A DNA stretch of 64,000 nucleotides, from positions 1,798,001 to 1,862,000 of the forward strand of contig OZ252236.1 in assembly GCA_965249455.1 (NCBI GenBank). The letters are read 5' to 3'. This DNA comes from Jiulongibacter sp024742395. GTDB lineage: Bacteria > Bacteroidota > Bacteroidia > Cytophagales > Spirosomataceae. Made by a program: the position numbers and the translations under genes. Within the stretch, counting starts at the first letter, position 1; the number at the start of each line of letters is the position of its first letter. Below are positions 25,755 through 34,204 of the stretch, piece by piece. The notes beneath the pieces were generated by a model. The model did no database searches, was not told the DNA's origin, and saw nothing but the letters and a program-made list of their open reading frames with translations.

Positions 25755-28700
25755 ATGTTTAGACCTAGTCAGGTATCATATCGTATAAGTATATTTTTGG
25801 GCTTTATAGGCCTGATAATGAATGCCGGATGCAAGACTGAGTCTAAGCCAGGAGAATTAAAGTTTACCCGTCTAGACTCAGGTCAGACGGGTATTTATTT
25901 TAATAACGAGATCATAGAAGATGATTCTTTGAATTTCTATCATAATGAGTACATCTATATTGGCTCTGGTGTAGGTGTGGGGGACTTCAATAATGATGGT
26001 CTTCAGGATGTTTTTTTTGGCGGAAGCCAGGTAGATAGTAAACTCTATCTGAATAAAGGAGATTTCAAGTTTGAGGATATCACGGAACGTTCAGGAATAG
26101 CCGGAAAAACAGAATGGGTAACCGGTGTTACGGTAGAAGATGTAAATCAGGATGGCTGGGATGACCTCTATCTTTGCGTTTCACATTTTAGTAATCCCAA
26201 AAGGAGAAAGAATCTCCTTTTTATCAATCAAAAATCAGCGGAAGTTAAGTTTCAGGAATCTGCCGAATCCTATGGTTTGGCTGATACAGGTTATTCTACA
26301 AATGCAGCGTTTTTTGACTATGATAAGGACGGCGACTTAGATATGTATCTGCTGAATCATAAGCTTTTTGACCCCGAGCCTAACAGGATAATCAGGATAG
26401 ATACCAGTGGTTTGTCAAAGTCAGCTGACAAGCTTTTTAGAAATGAGGGTGTTCAGGATTCGCTCGGTCATCCGGTTTTTGTAGATGTTTCCATTGCCTC
26501 AGGCATCAAGGAAGACGGTTATGGACTGGGCATTATGATAGCGGATATAAACGAAGACAACTACCCGGATATATATGTGGCCAACGACTACTTAAGCAAT
26601 GATTACCTCTGGATTAACGATAAGAAGGGTGGTTTTGTAAACAGAATTTCTGAAGCAACCCGACATCAAAGTTTTAGCAGCATGGGTATAGATATTGCTG
26701 ATATTAATAATGATTTATTGCTCGATATCGGTGTGTTAGACATGATGCCTAATACCAATGAGCGTAAGAAAATGATGTCTTTGGGCTTCAGCCCGGATAA
26801 ATATGAAATGCAAAGGTGGGCAGGCTATCATCATCAGTATAGTCGGAATGTTCTTCAGTTAAACCAAGGGATGATGCCCGCTGGAATTCCTGCATTTTCG
26901 GAGATTGGGCAGTTGGCAGGCATATCAGAAACAGACTGGAGCTGGAGCATTTTATTTGCAGATTTCAATAACGATACTTGGAAAGATATCCATATTTCTA
27001 ATGGTTTAGGGAAAGACTTAACCAATAACGACTTCATCTCTTTTACACAATCAGAGCTCTCTGAAAAATCTTTTTTTGGTGCTAACTCTGCCCAATCTGT
27101 TTCTCAGGAAGATGTTATGAAATGGGCCAAAAGGCTTGATGAGTTTGGATCAGTAGAGAAACAAAACTTCTTATTCTTAAATAATAAAAGTTTGATCTTT
27201 GAAGATCGATCCGGCCTGTTGGGTGCCAATGAAAAGACGGTATCGCAAGGGGCAGCTTATGCAGATTTTGACAATGACGGTGATCTGGATTTAGTAGTAA
27301 ACAATATGAATCAGGAAGCTTTGATTCTAAGGAATGATCTTCGGATTACTAGTCAGGATTCTGTGGCCAATTTTTTACGCATTAAGCTTTCAGGCCTGCC
27401 GTCTAACCTGCATGCAGTAGGTGCCAAGGTATTGGTCTATACACAAGGTACAAGTCAAATTCAGGAGCAGTTTTCTACACGAGGTTACGCCAGTAGTGTA
27501 GATAAAAGGCTTCATTTTGGTTTAGGAGATCATATTACAGCAGACTCTGTTCGAATTATCTGGCCTACTGGAAAAAGCAGACTGCTTCAAAATATTGCGG
27601 CTAACCAGGAGATACTGGTATCGGAGCATGAAGAGGATGATCTGAATTACCTTGTCAATTTGACAAATTCCTTAGAATCTGTATATATGGAGGAGGTTAA
27701 TCATCCTGAACTCGAGGCTCATTCTGAAAAGTTTTTCGCAGACTTCTCTATGAGACGCATGCAGCCGCAGAAGTATTCGCAGTTGGGGCCGGGAATGGCC
27801 CTTGCAGATGTTAATGGTGACGGTTTAGACGATTTCTTCATGGCAGGGCCAAAAGGCCAGGCGTCAGGTATTTACATTCAAACTAAGACTAAAACCTATC
27901 AAAAGAGTGCATTGCCGGAGTCTATAGAGCCCGAAGATCTGAACGGTGTCTTTATAGATGTTGACTCAGATGGAGATCAGGATCTAATTGTAGTAGGTGG
28001 TAGCACAGAGCTTCCGGGTTCGGGTGCTCAGGCTCCAAGAGTATATTTGAATGATTCTAAAGGAAAATTCAGTCTTTCCATGTCTTTGTTTGATCCAGGT
28101 TTTAAGGTGTTCTCCAGTACCATTTTGGCAGAGGACTTTGAAGCAGACGGAGACAAAGATCTTTTTATCGGAGGTAGGCTTGATAATGATATTTTTCCGG
28201 AGAGTCCTCAGAGCTATGTATTAGAGTATCGTTCAGGTAAGTTTGTTGATGTTACCCGTCAAAAGGCTGCAGAACTTAGCACTATCGGCATGGTGACCTC
28301 TGGCCTTTTCCTTGATTTTGATGATGATGGTAGGCAGGATTTGGTTCTTTGTGGGGATTATATGTCGGTAGAGTTTTTTAAAAATACCGGCTCCGTTTTT
28401 AAGAAGGTAACAAACGCCACGGGTTTAACATCAAACCATGGTTGGTGGCGAAGTCTCAAATCGGCTGATTTAGATAATGATGGAGATGTAGATCTAATAG
28501 CCGGTAACTTTGGCGAGAACACAAAATACCATCTCAGTTCTGAAAAACCGGCCTATTTATACGCTAAGGATTTGGATAAGAATGGTTCTATGGAGCTTCT
28601 TCCGGCCTATTACATAAAAGATGAATCTGAAGAATATAAACTCTTTACAGATTTAAGCCGAGACCAGTTTGCAGAGCAAACCCCACTCATAAAACAAAGG

Positions 28701-29156
28701 TTTCCACGATACGAAGAATACTCAAAAGCCGAAATGAAGGAAATGTTAAAGTATTTTGGCCAGGATGATTTTACTGAGCTAAGATGCGAGTATTTGAGTA
28801 GTGCCTGGTTAGAAAATGTGGGTAAGGGTAAGTATGTACGCCATGAATTACCCCAGCAGGCACAGTTTGCACCGATAAATGCAATACAGGTCCTTGATTT
28901 AAATGAAGATGGTTACATGGATTTGTTACTTGCCGGAAACGAGTATCATGCCGAGGTGAGTACAGGAAGGTATGACGCTTCTTATGGTACAATTTTGCTC
29001 AATAGAAAAGGAAGTGGCTGGCAATCTGTTCCGCCATATTTGTCAGGATTATTTCTAAAAGGTGACGTAAGATCCATGCTGTTAGTGAATAATGGGATGG
29101 ATCTAGTCGTAGGGGTGAATAATAGTCATCCTATGTATTTCAAAATTAAAAGATAG
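25755..29156 (+). CDS. CRTAC1-like FG-GAP/VCBS repeat lipoprotein with UnbV domain
   Basis: 1133 residues. A lipoprotein signal ends at MNAGC. Many FG-GAP/VCBS blades carry Ca2+-binding DxNxDGxxD loops (DFNNDGLQD, DVNQDGWDD, DYDKDGDLD, DFDNDGDLD and more). An ASPIC/UnbV domain sits near residues 540-625 (VGAKVLVYTQG, FGLGDHITADSVRIIWPTG). A second set of blades follows (DVNGDGLDD, DVDSDGDQD, DFDDDGRQD, DLDNDGDVD, DLNEDGYMD). The result is two beta-propellers around a UnbV module. Such proteins are frequent in Bacteroidota glycan loci but have no established function; surface glycan or protein binding is plausible. It follows the dehydrogenase gene by five bases. Confidence 0.88.
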   Translation: MFRPSQVSYRISIFLGFIGLIMNAGCKTESKPGELKFTRLDSGQTGIYFNNEIIEDDSLNFYHNEYIYIGSGVGVGDFNNDGLQDVFFGGSQVDSKLYLNKGDFKFEDITERSGIAGKTEWVTGVTVEDVNQDGWDDLYLCVSHFSNPKRRKNLLFINQKSAEVKFQESAESYGLADTGYSTNAAFFDYDKDGDLDMYLLNHKLFDPEPNRIIRIDTSGLSKSADKLFRNEGVQDSLGHPVFVDVSIASGIKEDGYGLGIMIADINEDNYPDIYVANDYLSNDYLWINDKKGGFVNRISEATRHQSFSSMGIDIADINNDLLLDIGVLDMMPNTNERKKMMSLGFSPDKYEMQRWAGYHHQYSRNVLQLNQGMMPAGIPAFSEIGQLAGISETDWSWSILFADFNNDTWKDIHISNGLGKDLTNNDFISFTQSELSEKSFFGANSAQSVSQEDVMKWAKRLDEFGSVEKQNFLFLNNKSLIFEDRSGLLGANEKTVSQGAAYADFDNDGDLDLVVNNMNQEALILRNDLRITSQDSVANFLRIKLSGLPSNLHAVGAKVLVYTQGTSQIQEQFSTRGYASSVDKRLHFGLGDHITADSVRIIWPTGKSRLLQNIAANQEILVSEHEEDDLNYLVNLTNSLESVYMEEVNHPELEAHSEKFFADFSMRRMQPQKYSQLGPGMALADVNGDGLDDFFMAGPKGQASGIYIQTKTKTYQKSALPESIEPEDLNGVFIDVDSDGDQDLIVVGGSTELPGSGAQAPRVYLNDSKGKFSLSMSLFDPGFKVFSSTILAEDFEADGDKDLFIGGRLDNDIFPESPQSYVLEYRSGKFVDVTRQKAAELSTIGMVTSGLFLDFDDDGRQDLVLCGDYMSVEFFKNTGSVFKKVTNATGLTSNHGWWRSLKSADLDNDGDVDLIAGNFGENTKYHLSSEKPAYLYAKDLDKNGSMELLPAYYIKDESEEYKLFTDLSRDQFAEQTPLIKQRFPRYEEYSKAEMKEMLKYFGQDDFTELRCEYLSSAWLENVGKGKYVRHELPQQAQFAPINAIQVLDLNEDGYMDLLLAGNEYHAEVSTGRYDASYGTILLNRKGSGWQSVPPYLSGLFLKGDVRSMLLVNNGMDLVVGVNNSHPMYFKIKR

Positions 29157-29228
29157 TCAAGCCTACCGTATGCTTAAATTGTACTATGTTATGCTAAAAT
29201 TTAGAAGGCTAGATCAAGTCATATTGCA

Positions 29229-29236
29229 TAATTTTG
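29229..29236 (+). promoter_or_regulatory. Candidate -7 element before the fucosidase gene
   Basis: TAATTTTG fits TAnnTTTG. It lies 177 bases before the fucosidase ATG in an otherwise empty 256-bp gap. No clear -33 TTG is seen, so confidence is low. Confidence 0.3.
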
Positions 29237-29412
29237 TTAATAATTAATACTTGAGGTAGAAAGTTGTTGTATTAACTCAAGTAACTAATACTATATTGTT
29301 TAGAGATTTGTAAAAAAGAAATTCGACAAGAATACAATGGGTTAAAGGTTAAAGAAAGACATTAAGGGAGATTTTCTCCCTTTTGTTTCTTTTCAGGAAT
29401 CAGAAAAAAACT

Positions 29413-30909
29413 ATGAAAAAAATTTTAGTAACACTCGCTATGCTGACTGCATTCAGTTCAGCTTTTTCTCAGGAAAGGTATCGTGAAGATTGGGATGACA
29501 TCGCAAAAAAATATGAAACTCCTGAGTGGTTCAAGGATGCCAAGTTTGGTATTTTTATTCACTGGGGGGTATATTCAGTGCCCGGGTATGGTTCTGAGTG
29601 GTATGCCCGAAACATGTACATAGATGAGAATTCCACCACTTCTTATCATGGGAATAAAGGGAAGAAGGGGCCTACAGATGACTATCTGTACCATGTGAAA
29701 ACCTACGGTCATCCTAGTAAATTTGGCTACAAAGATTTCATACCAATGTTTAAGGCAGAGAACTTTAACGCCGCCGAGTGGTTGGATATTTTTGAGAAAT
29801 CAGGTGCAAAATACATAGTCCCTGTTGCGGAGCATCATGATGCTTTTGCTATGTACAATTCCTCTCACACTATCTGGAACTCAGTAGATATGGGTCCGAA
29901 AAGAGACATTATTGGTGAATTGAGAGCTGAGACAGCAAAACACGGAATGAAGTTCGGGGTGTCATCTCACCTGGCTTTTAATCAAGACTTTTTCACAAAA
30001 AAACCTGAGCTTGGCAATACCGCCCCTAAGTATCAAATGCTTTATGGCCCGGTTATGAAAAGTAGCAATGAAGCTCCTACTGCTGAGTTTAAAGACATGT
30101 GGATGAAAAGAACCACTGAATTGATTGACAACTATCAGCCAGATATCTTGTGGTTTGACTTCGGCTGGGATAGACCAGAGTATGCTTCTGAGCACATTAA
30201 ACTGACCACTTATTATTACAATAAAGCGTTGGACTGGAACAAAGAAGTGGTGCTTCAAGGTAAAAATCATAAATACGAATCACTGGCAGAAGGTGCTTAT
30301 GTACATGACATGGAAAGAAGCAAGTCTTCTAAAATCAGGGATTTCTTCTGGCAAACTGACACCTCTATTGGTAAAAACTCATGGGGATACGTAAGCAATT
30401 GGGAGTCTAAAGAGACAAATACTCTTATTGATGACCTGGTGGATATTGTAAGTAAAAACGGAAGTATGCTGTTAAATGTAGGCCCTAAAGCTGACGGAAC
30501 TATCCCTTACGACCAGCAGAAAGTGTTGTTCGAAATGGGAGAGTGGCTGAAAGTTAATGGTGAGGCTATTTATGGCAGCAGACCTTTCACTATTTATGGC
30601 GAAGGACCTACTAAGATTGTAGAGGGGCATCTTTCTGAGGGCAATAACAAAGACCTGGGCGAAGAAGATGTTCGTTACACTATCCAAGGCGATCAGCTAT
30701 ACGCTTTCCTAATGCAATGGCCATCTGATAATACTGCAGAAATAAAGACACTTGCCAAAGGCAATAAGGTTTATCCTCAAAAAATTAGCAGCATTAAAAT
30801 GCTTGGCTCTGATGAAGAGATTAAATTCAAGCAGACGAAAGATGCTTTAATTATTACCATGCCTTCTTACAGACCTTGTGATTTTGCCTACTGCTTAAAA
30901 ATTAACTAG
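29413..30909 (+). CDS. Alpha-L-fucosidase, GH29
   Basis: 498 residues from the ATG at 29413, which opens a clean signal peptide (MKKILVTLAMLTAFSSAFSQ). An upstream TTG at 29383 would add ten residues before it. GH29 hallmarks are present: GIFIHWGVYSVP (His50-Trp51), EHHDAFAMY (140-148) and PDILWFDFGWD, whose Asp249 is the expected nucleophile. The enzyme removes terminal alpha-L-fucose with retention of configuration, probably in the periplasm or at the surface. A beta-sandwich C-terminal domain begins near residue 385. It is preceded by sulfatases and fucose oxidation genes and ends at a strong terminator, so it closes the fucose gene run. Confidence 0.93.
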   Translation: MKKILVTLAMLTAFSSAFSQERYREDWDDIAKKYETPEWFKDAKFGIFIHWGVYSVPGYGSEWYARNMYIDENSTTSYHGNKGKKGPTDDYLYHVKTYGHPSKFGYKDFIPMFKAENFNAAEWLDIFEKSGAKYIVPVAEHHDAFAMYNSSHTIWNSVDMGPKRDIIGELRAETAKHGMKFGVSSHLAFNQDFFTKKPELGNTAPKYQMLYGPVMKSSNEAPTAEFKDMWMKRTTELIDNYQPDILWFDFGWDRPEYASEHIKLTTYYYNKALDWNKEVVLQGKNHKYESLAEGAYVHDMERSKSSKIRDFFWQTDTSIGKNSWGYVSNWESKETNTLIDDLVDIVSKNGSMLLNVGPKADGTIPYDQQKVLFEMGEWLKVNGEAIYGSRPFTIYGEGPTKIVEGHLSEGNNKDLGEEDVRYTIQGDQLYAFLMQWPSDNTAEIKTLAKGNKVYPQKISSIKMLGSDEEIKFKQTKDALIITMPSYRPCDFAYCLKIN

Positions 30910-30927
30910 AATCACAAAAAAAAATCA

Positions 30928-30972
30928 GCCTGCTAAGCGAAAGAATTCTTTCTCAGCTTAGCGGGCTTTTTT
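30928..30972 (+). terminator. Rho-independent terminator after the fucosidase gene
   Basis: GCCTGCTAAGC (30928-30938) pairs with GCTTAGCGGGC (30956-30966) with one G-U, followed by TTTTTT. The loop itself holds the palindrome GAAAGAATTCTTTC. It may also stop the convergent SGNH operon coming from the right. Confidence 0.8.
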
Positions 30973-30992
30973 ATGATTCAGATTCAAACTCT

Positions 30993-31706
30993 TTACCAAT
31001 TCATCTCCTTGAGTATCTTTCGGCCGATCACTTCATGCCCGAAGGGTAGAGGGTGTATTCGGTCTGTCCCAAAAGACTCATTTATCTGCTTGGCGACCTC
31101 ATGGTACGTGTCAATAGTTTTATAAACCTTTCGGTTTTTCAAGCTGGAAATGTATTCTGCATATTTACTTATCACCTCTGAGTTATAAAGATAGTAGGGT
31201 TCTTTGTAGCTGTAGGCATTTAAAGGCAATCCACCATTTGGTTCCATAGCGTGTTCGTCAAATGGCGTAGGAGTTAGCAAAACAACCTTACATCCTGTTT
31301 TCGAGATTTTCTTTGATGCTTTCGCAATTCCTTTCTGATAGGCTCTGAAACGTTTGGGGTCAAAAGGACTGTAGATGGCGTCATTGATACCGTAAAACAA
31401 AAAGCAGTAGTCAAAATCGCCTTCTTTTAAGATTTCGCCCAGCCGATCAAAAAGATAGGGCCTCCGGGGATCATGAATTGCTTCGGAAAGCCCTGAAACT
31501 GTTTCGCTGCTTTTGCCGAAATTGAAAATTTCAAACCTTTCAGGCTCATTCAGATTTTCCTTGATGAATTCAATATAACCGCCATTGTTTGTGATACTAT
31601 CACCGATAAAAGCAACTCTTATTTTTCGGTCAGATTGTTTAGTAGCTAAGGCCAGAGTACTGGTAAATCCGGCAAGGCCAATGGAGAGGAAGTGGCGTCT
31701 TTTCAT
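30993..31706 (-). CDS. SGNH/GDSL hydrolase with Tat-like signal
   Basis: 237 residues. The N-terminus MKRRHFLSIGLAGF is a twin-arginine-like signal. The four SGNH blocks are visible: GDSIT (block I, catalytic Ser), a Gly in NFGKSSET (block II), GINDAI (block III, Asn) and DRIHPLPFGH (block V, catalytic Asp and His). The family includes carbohydrate esterases, so deacetylation of a glycan is possible, though lipases also fit. It is the last gene of a tight minus-strand operon, nine bases after the cytochrome/LRR gene. Confidence 0.87.
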   Translation of the reverse strand: MKRRHFLSIGLAGFTSTLALATKQSDRKIRVAFIGDSITNNGGYIEFIKENLNEPERFEIFNFGKSSETVSGLSEAIHDPRRPYLFDRLGEILKEGDFDYCFLFYGINDAIYSPFDPKRFRAYQKGIAKASKKISKTGCKVVLLTPTPFDEHAMEPNGGLPLNAYSYKEPYYLYNSEVISKYAEYISSLKNRKVYKTIDTYHEVAKQINESFGTDRIHPLPFGHEVIGRKILKEMNW

Positions 31707-31715
31707 TCCTCCAAA

Positions 31716-33092
31716 TTACAAAATCACTTCTATTTGAGGATTCTCTTTCTCAAAATTCAATGCCTCTTTTTCAGAAACTTTACTCTGCCAAACATAGATA
31801 TTCTTGAGTTTTTCATGATTCTTAAAATATTGGAGGCTTTGCCCTGTGACTTGTGTTTTATTCAGATTTATCGAGTTAAGATATTTCAGGGAAGCAATTT
31901 TCTCTAGAGATTCATTACTAATGGAGCTTTCATCTAGTTTGAGTTTCTCTAAATTCTCCATTTTCGAAAGGGACTCTAGTTCTTTAGTGTCCATCTTTAC
32001 TTTTGTAAGGTTAAGCCAAATGATATGTTTGGCAATAGGCTCCAATACCTTAAAATCGAGTTTGTTGTCTTTTAAATTTCTGTCAACGCTAATATCCAGC
32101 ATCAATGGGCTGTGGTTCATTATACGGTAGCTGAAGCCTCCTTTTTTGAGATCTTTCAATACGTTTTCATCAGCTACAGCCGGAATGTTGGAATTGTAAA
32201 TTACATCGTTATCGGCCGAAGCTAACATAGTCTCATTCCCTTCTTTGAAACCCAAATACACTTCAACCGTTTCAGCAATTTCTTCATTATTTTTCTGAGC
32301 CAGAAAGTTTGTCTCAGGACCACTGGCGTCATTGCTTATCCACCATTTCAGGATGGCCAATTCGTTCTGATTCAAAGGCGTTTTGCCATCAGTCGGCATA
32401 AATTCTTCGTGGTCTTGCTCCAGTGTAACTCTCCTGATGAGCTCACTATTATCTACTTTTCCCGGTAGAATTACAGGACCATTTTTACCCCCCTTGTTTA
32501 GTTCAGCAAAGGAGGTTAGTATGAGTTCTCCTTTTTTCTTTCCTGCCTGATGACATTGTGTGCATTTACTTTTTAAGATGGGCTGTACAAGGTCTTCATA
32601 GACCAAAACGGCCTCCATGTTTTCCGGTTTTTCTCTTTGCTTTTCTGTTAATGTGGCAAGACTCAGGTATTCCGTTCCGTGTGTCAGGTTTCCACCTTGA
32701 TGCCCGGCATAACTCATTAAAATTACCAAACCCAGATAAATGAATGATTGCACTCGATGAGGAATACTGAGAAGTGATTGACCTTTTTCAGAAAGAAAAA
32801 AGTAGAGAACAAAGCTTAAGGCGGTAAGCACAATGCCGCTTATTTTATGGGCTTCCAGCAAGTTATAATCGTAGTCTCCGGTTTTCGACAGTAGCCAGCC
32901 CATCAGGCAAGCAGCCACACCTGCCATAGCTCCCAATAAAAGAGCAAATTCAGAAGCAGTGCTTAGTTGTTTGTACTTAGGGAAATAAGAGGCCCAATTG
33001 AATATACCTGCCAATAAAATAAAGCCAATAGGGATATGCACCATCAAAGGGTGCAGTCTGCCCAAAAAAGTACTTATATCTAACAATATCAT
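31716..33092 (-). CDS. Membrane c-type cytochrome with LRR-like C-terminus
   Basis: 458 residues. Four N-terminal membrane helices (about 15-34, 47-70, 84-102, 117-133) form a DUF2231-like anchor. A planctomycete-type cytochrome domain follows with the heme c motif CTQCH (Cys177, Cys180, His181) and the closing EFMPTDGKTPLNQNELAILKWWI. The C-terminal part (about 340-458) has leucine-rich-repeat-like units (LSKMENLEKLKLDESSIS, IASLKYLNSINLNKTQVTG). This fusion is typical of the DUF1549/DUF1553/DUF1501 gene neighbourhoods it sits in. Electron transfer is expected, but the donor and acceptor are unknown. It is separated by one base from the upstream gene. Confidence 0.85.
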   Translation of the reverse strand: MILLDISTFLGRLHPLMVHIPIGFILLAGIFNWASYFPKYKQLSTASEFALLLGAMAGVAACLMGWLLSKTGDYDYNLLEAHKISGIVLTALSFVLYFFLSEKGQSLLSIPHRVQSFIYLGLVILMSYAGHQGGNLTHGTEYLSLATLTEKQREKPENMEAVLVYEDLVQPILKSKCTQCHQAGKKKGELILTSFAELNKGGKNGPVILPGKVDNSELIRRVTLEQDHEEFMPTDGKTPLNQNELAILKWWISNDASGPETNFLAQKNNEEIAETVEVYLGFKEGNETMLASADNDVIYNSNIPAVADENVLKDLKKGGFSYRIMNHSPLMLDISVDRNLKDNKLDFKVLEPIAKHIIWLNLTKVKMDTKELESLSKMENLEKLKLDESSISNESLEKIASLKYLNSINLNKTQVTGQSLQYFKNHEKLKNIYVWQSKVSEKEALNFEKENPQIEVIL

Positions 33093-33093
33093 T

Positions 33094-34203
33094 TTACACT
33101 CTTGTTAGTTTGATGGGTGCGGTATGATGAGCATTCCATTGACAAACGTATACGCTGTCATCTTCATCTATACACACATCATGGCCATGATTGAAAATTG
33201 GGTTTGATATGTTTCTGGAAGCCTGAAGCTTGCCGGCTTTATATTCAGGTGCTGTTCCTCCGGGGTTGCTGATGACTTTATTGTTTTGGTCCAGAATGGT
33301 CACAAAGCCGGAATCGCCCCAGTTGGTTTTTCCATCTTCATCTTTGCTCCAGCAAACCCCTGCATAAATATTTTTATTGTGCAATACGGGCCTGCAAACA
33401 TGCATTCCCGGTAAATCTATTCGCTCTATAAACTTCCCGTCAAGGCTGAACACCTTGAAGCAGTTTTCATTTCTGGACGTACAAATAAGCTTAGGATTTG
33501 CGGGATCTTTCTTATCTATAGCCACGCCATGGGCATTGGATAAGTTATGTTCTTTGTTTTGGTTATGATGTCCGCCAAAATGACGAATGTAGCGGCCATT
33601 ATGATCGTATTGAATGATGTAGTCGCTTCCGTAACCATCAGCCACATATATATCACCATTAGGAGCAATTGCCGTTTCTGTAGGCATGAATGGCTCGTCA
33701 TCTTTGTAAATGCCAATGGTTTTTGGGTGGCCCAATGCAAAGATGAGTCTGCCTTCAAGATCTGTCTTAACCACTTTGCCGGCTTGCTTTTCGTATTTTC
33801 CGGCTTTGTTTTGATACCATCCACAGTCGGTAATCAGTAAAAAATCATCTCCGCCTTCTTTCGCTATTGACAGACCATGTCCACCTGGAAATGCATGCCC
33901 CCATGAGTCTAGCAGCTTTCCAGACTTATCGAAAATAAGAATGTTATTATTGGTATGATCACCAATCATCAGCAACCTGCCTTTGCTGTCTTGCACCATT
34001 TCATGGCAGTTTAAAAGTGGGTAATCAGATACGCCTATTTGAGCCCATCCTTTGTCTACTTTATATTGGTAATCGCCATGCCCTATGATGGTTTCCTCGC
34101 TTATGTTTTTGTGTAGAATGCCAAAGCTCTTCAACGGCGAACTAAACAATGTGGCCGCACCCAAAAGGCTGGTAGTTTTAATGAATGATCTTCTCTTTTG
34201 CAT
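33094..34203 (-). CDS. NHL/six-bladed beta-propeller protein with Tat-like signal
   Basis: 369 residues. MQKRRSFIKTTSLLGAATLF is a twin-arginine signal. The mature part has repeating blades such as SKGRLLMIGDHTNNNILIFD, PNGDIYVADGYGSDYIIQYD and DDSVYVCQWNAHHTAPIKL, as in NHL-repeat or peptidylglycine-lyase-like propellers. No enzyme motif stands out. It is third in the cytochrome operon, with one-base gaps on both sides, so its job is tied to the DUF1501 and cytochrome proteins, though what that is remains unknown. Confidence 0.82.
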   Translation of the reverse strand: MQKRRSFIKTTSLLGAATLFSSPLKSFGILHKNISEETIIGHGDYQYKVDKGWAQIGVSDYPLLNCHEMVQDSKGRLLMIGDHTNNNILIFDKSGKLLDSWGHAFPGGHGLSIAKEGGDDFLLITDCGWYQNKAGKYEKQAGKVVKTDLEGRLIFALGHPKTIGIYKDDEPFMPTETAIAPNGDIYVADGYGSDYIIQYDHNGRYIRHFGGHHNQNKEHNLSNAHGVAIDKKDPANPKLICTSRNENCFKVFSLDGKFIERIDLPGMHVCRPVLHNKNIYAGVCWSKDEDGKTNWGDSGFVTILDQNNKVISNPGGTAPEYKAGKLQASRNISNPIFNHGHDVCIDEDDSVYVCQWNAHHTAPIKLTRV

Positions 34204-34204
34204 A

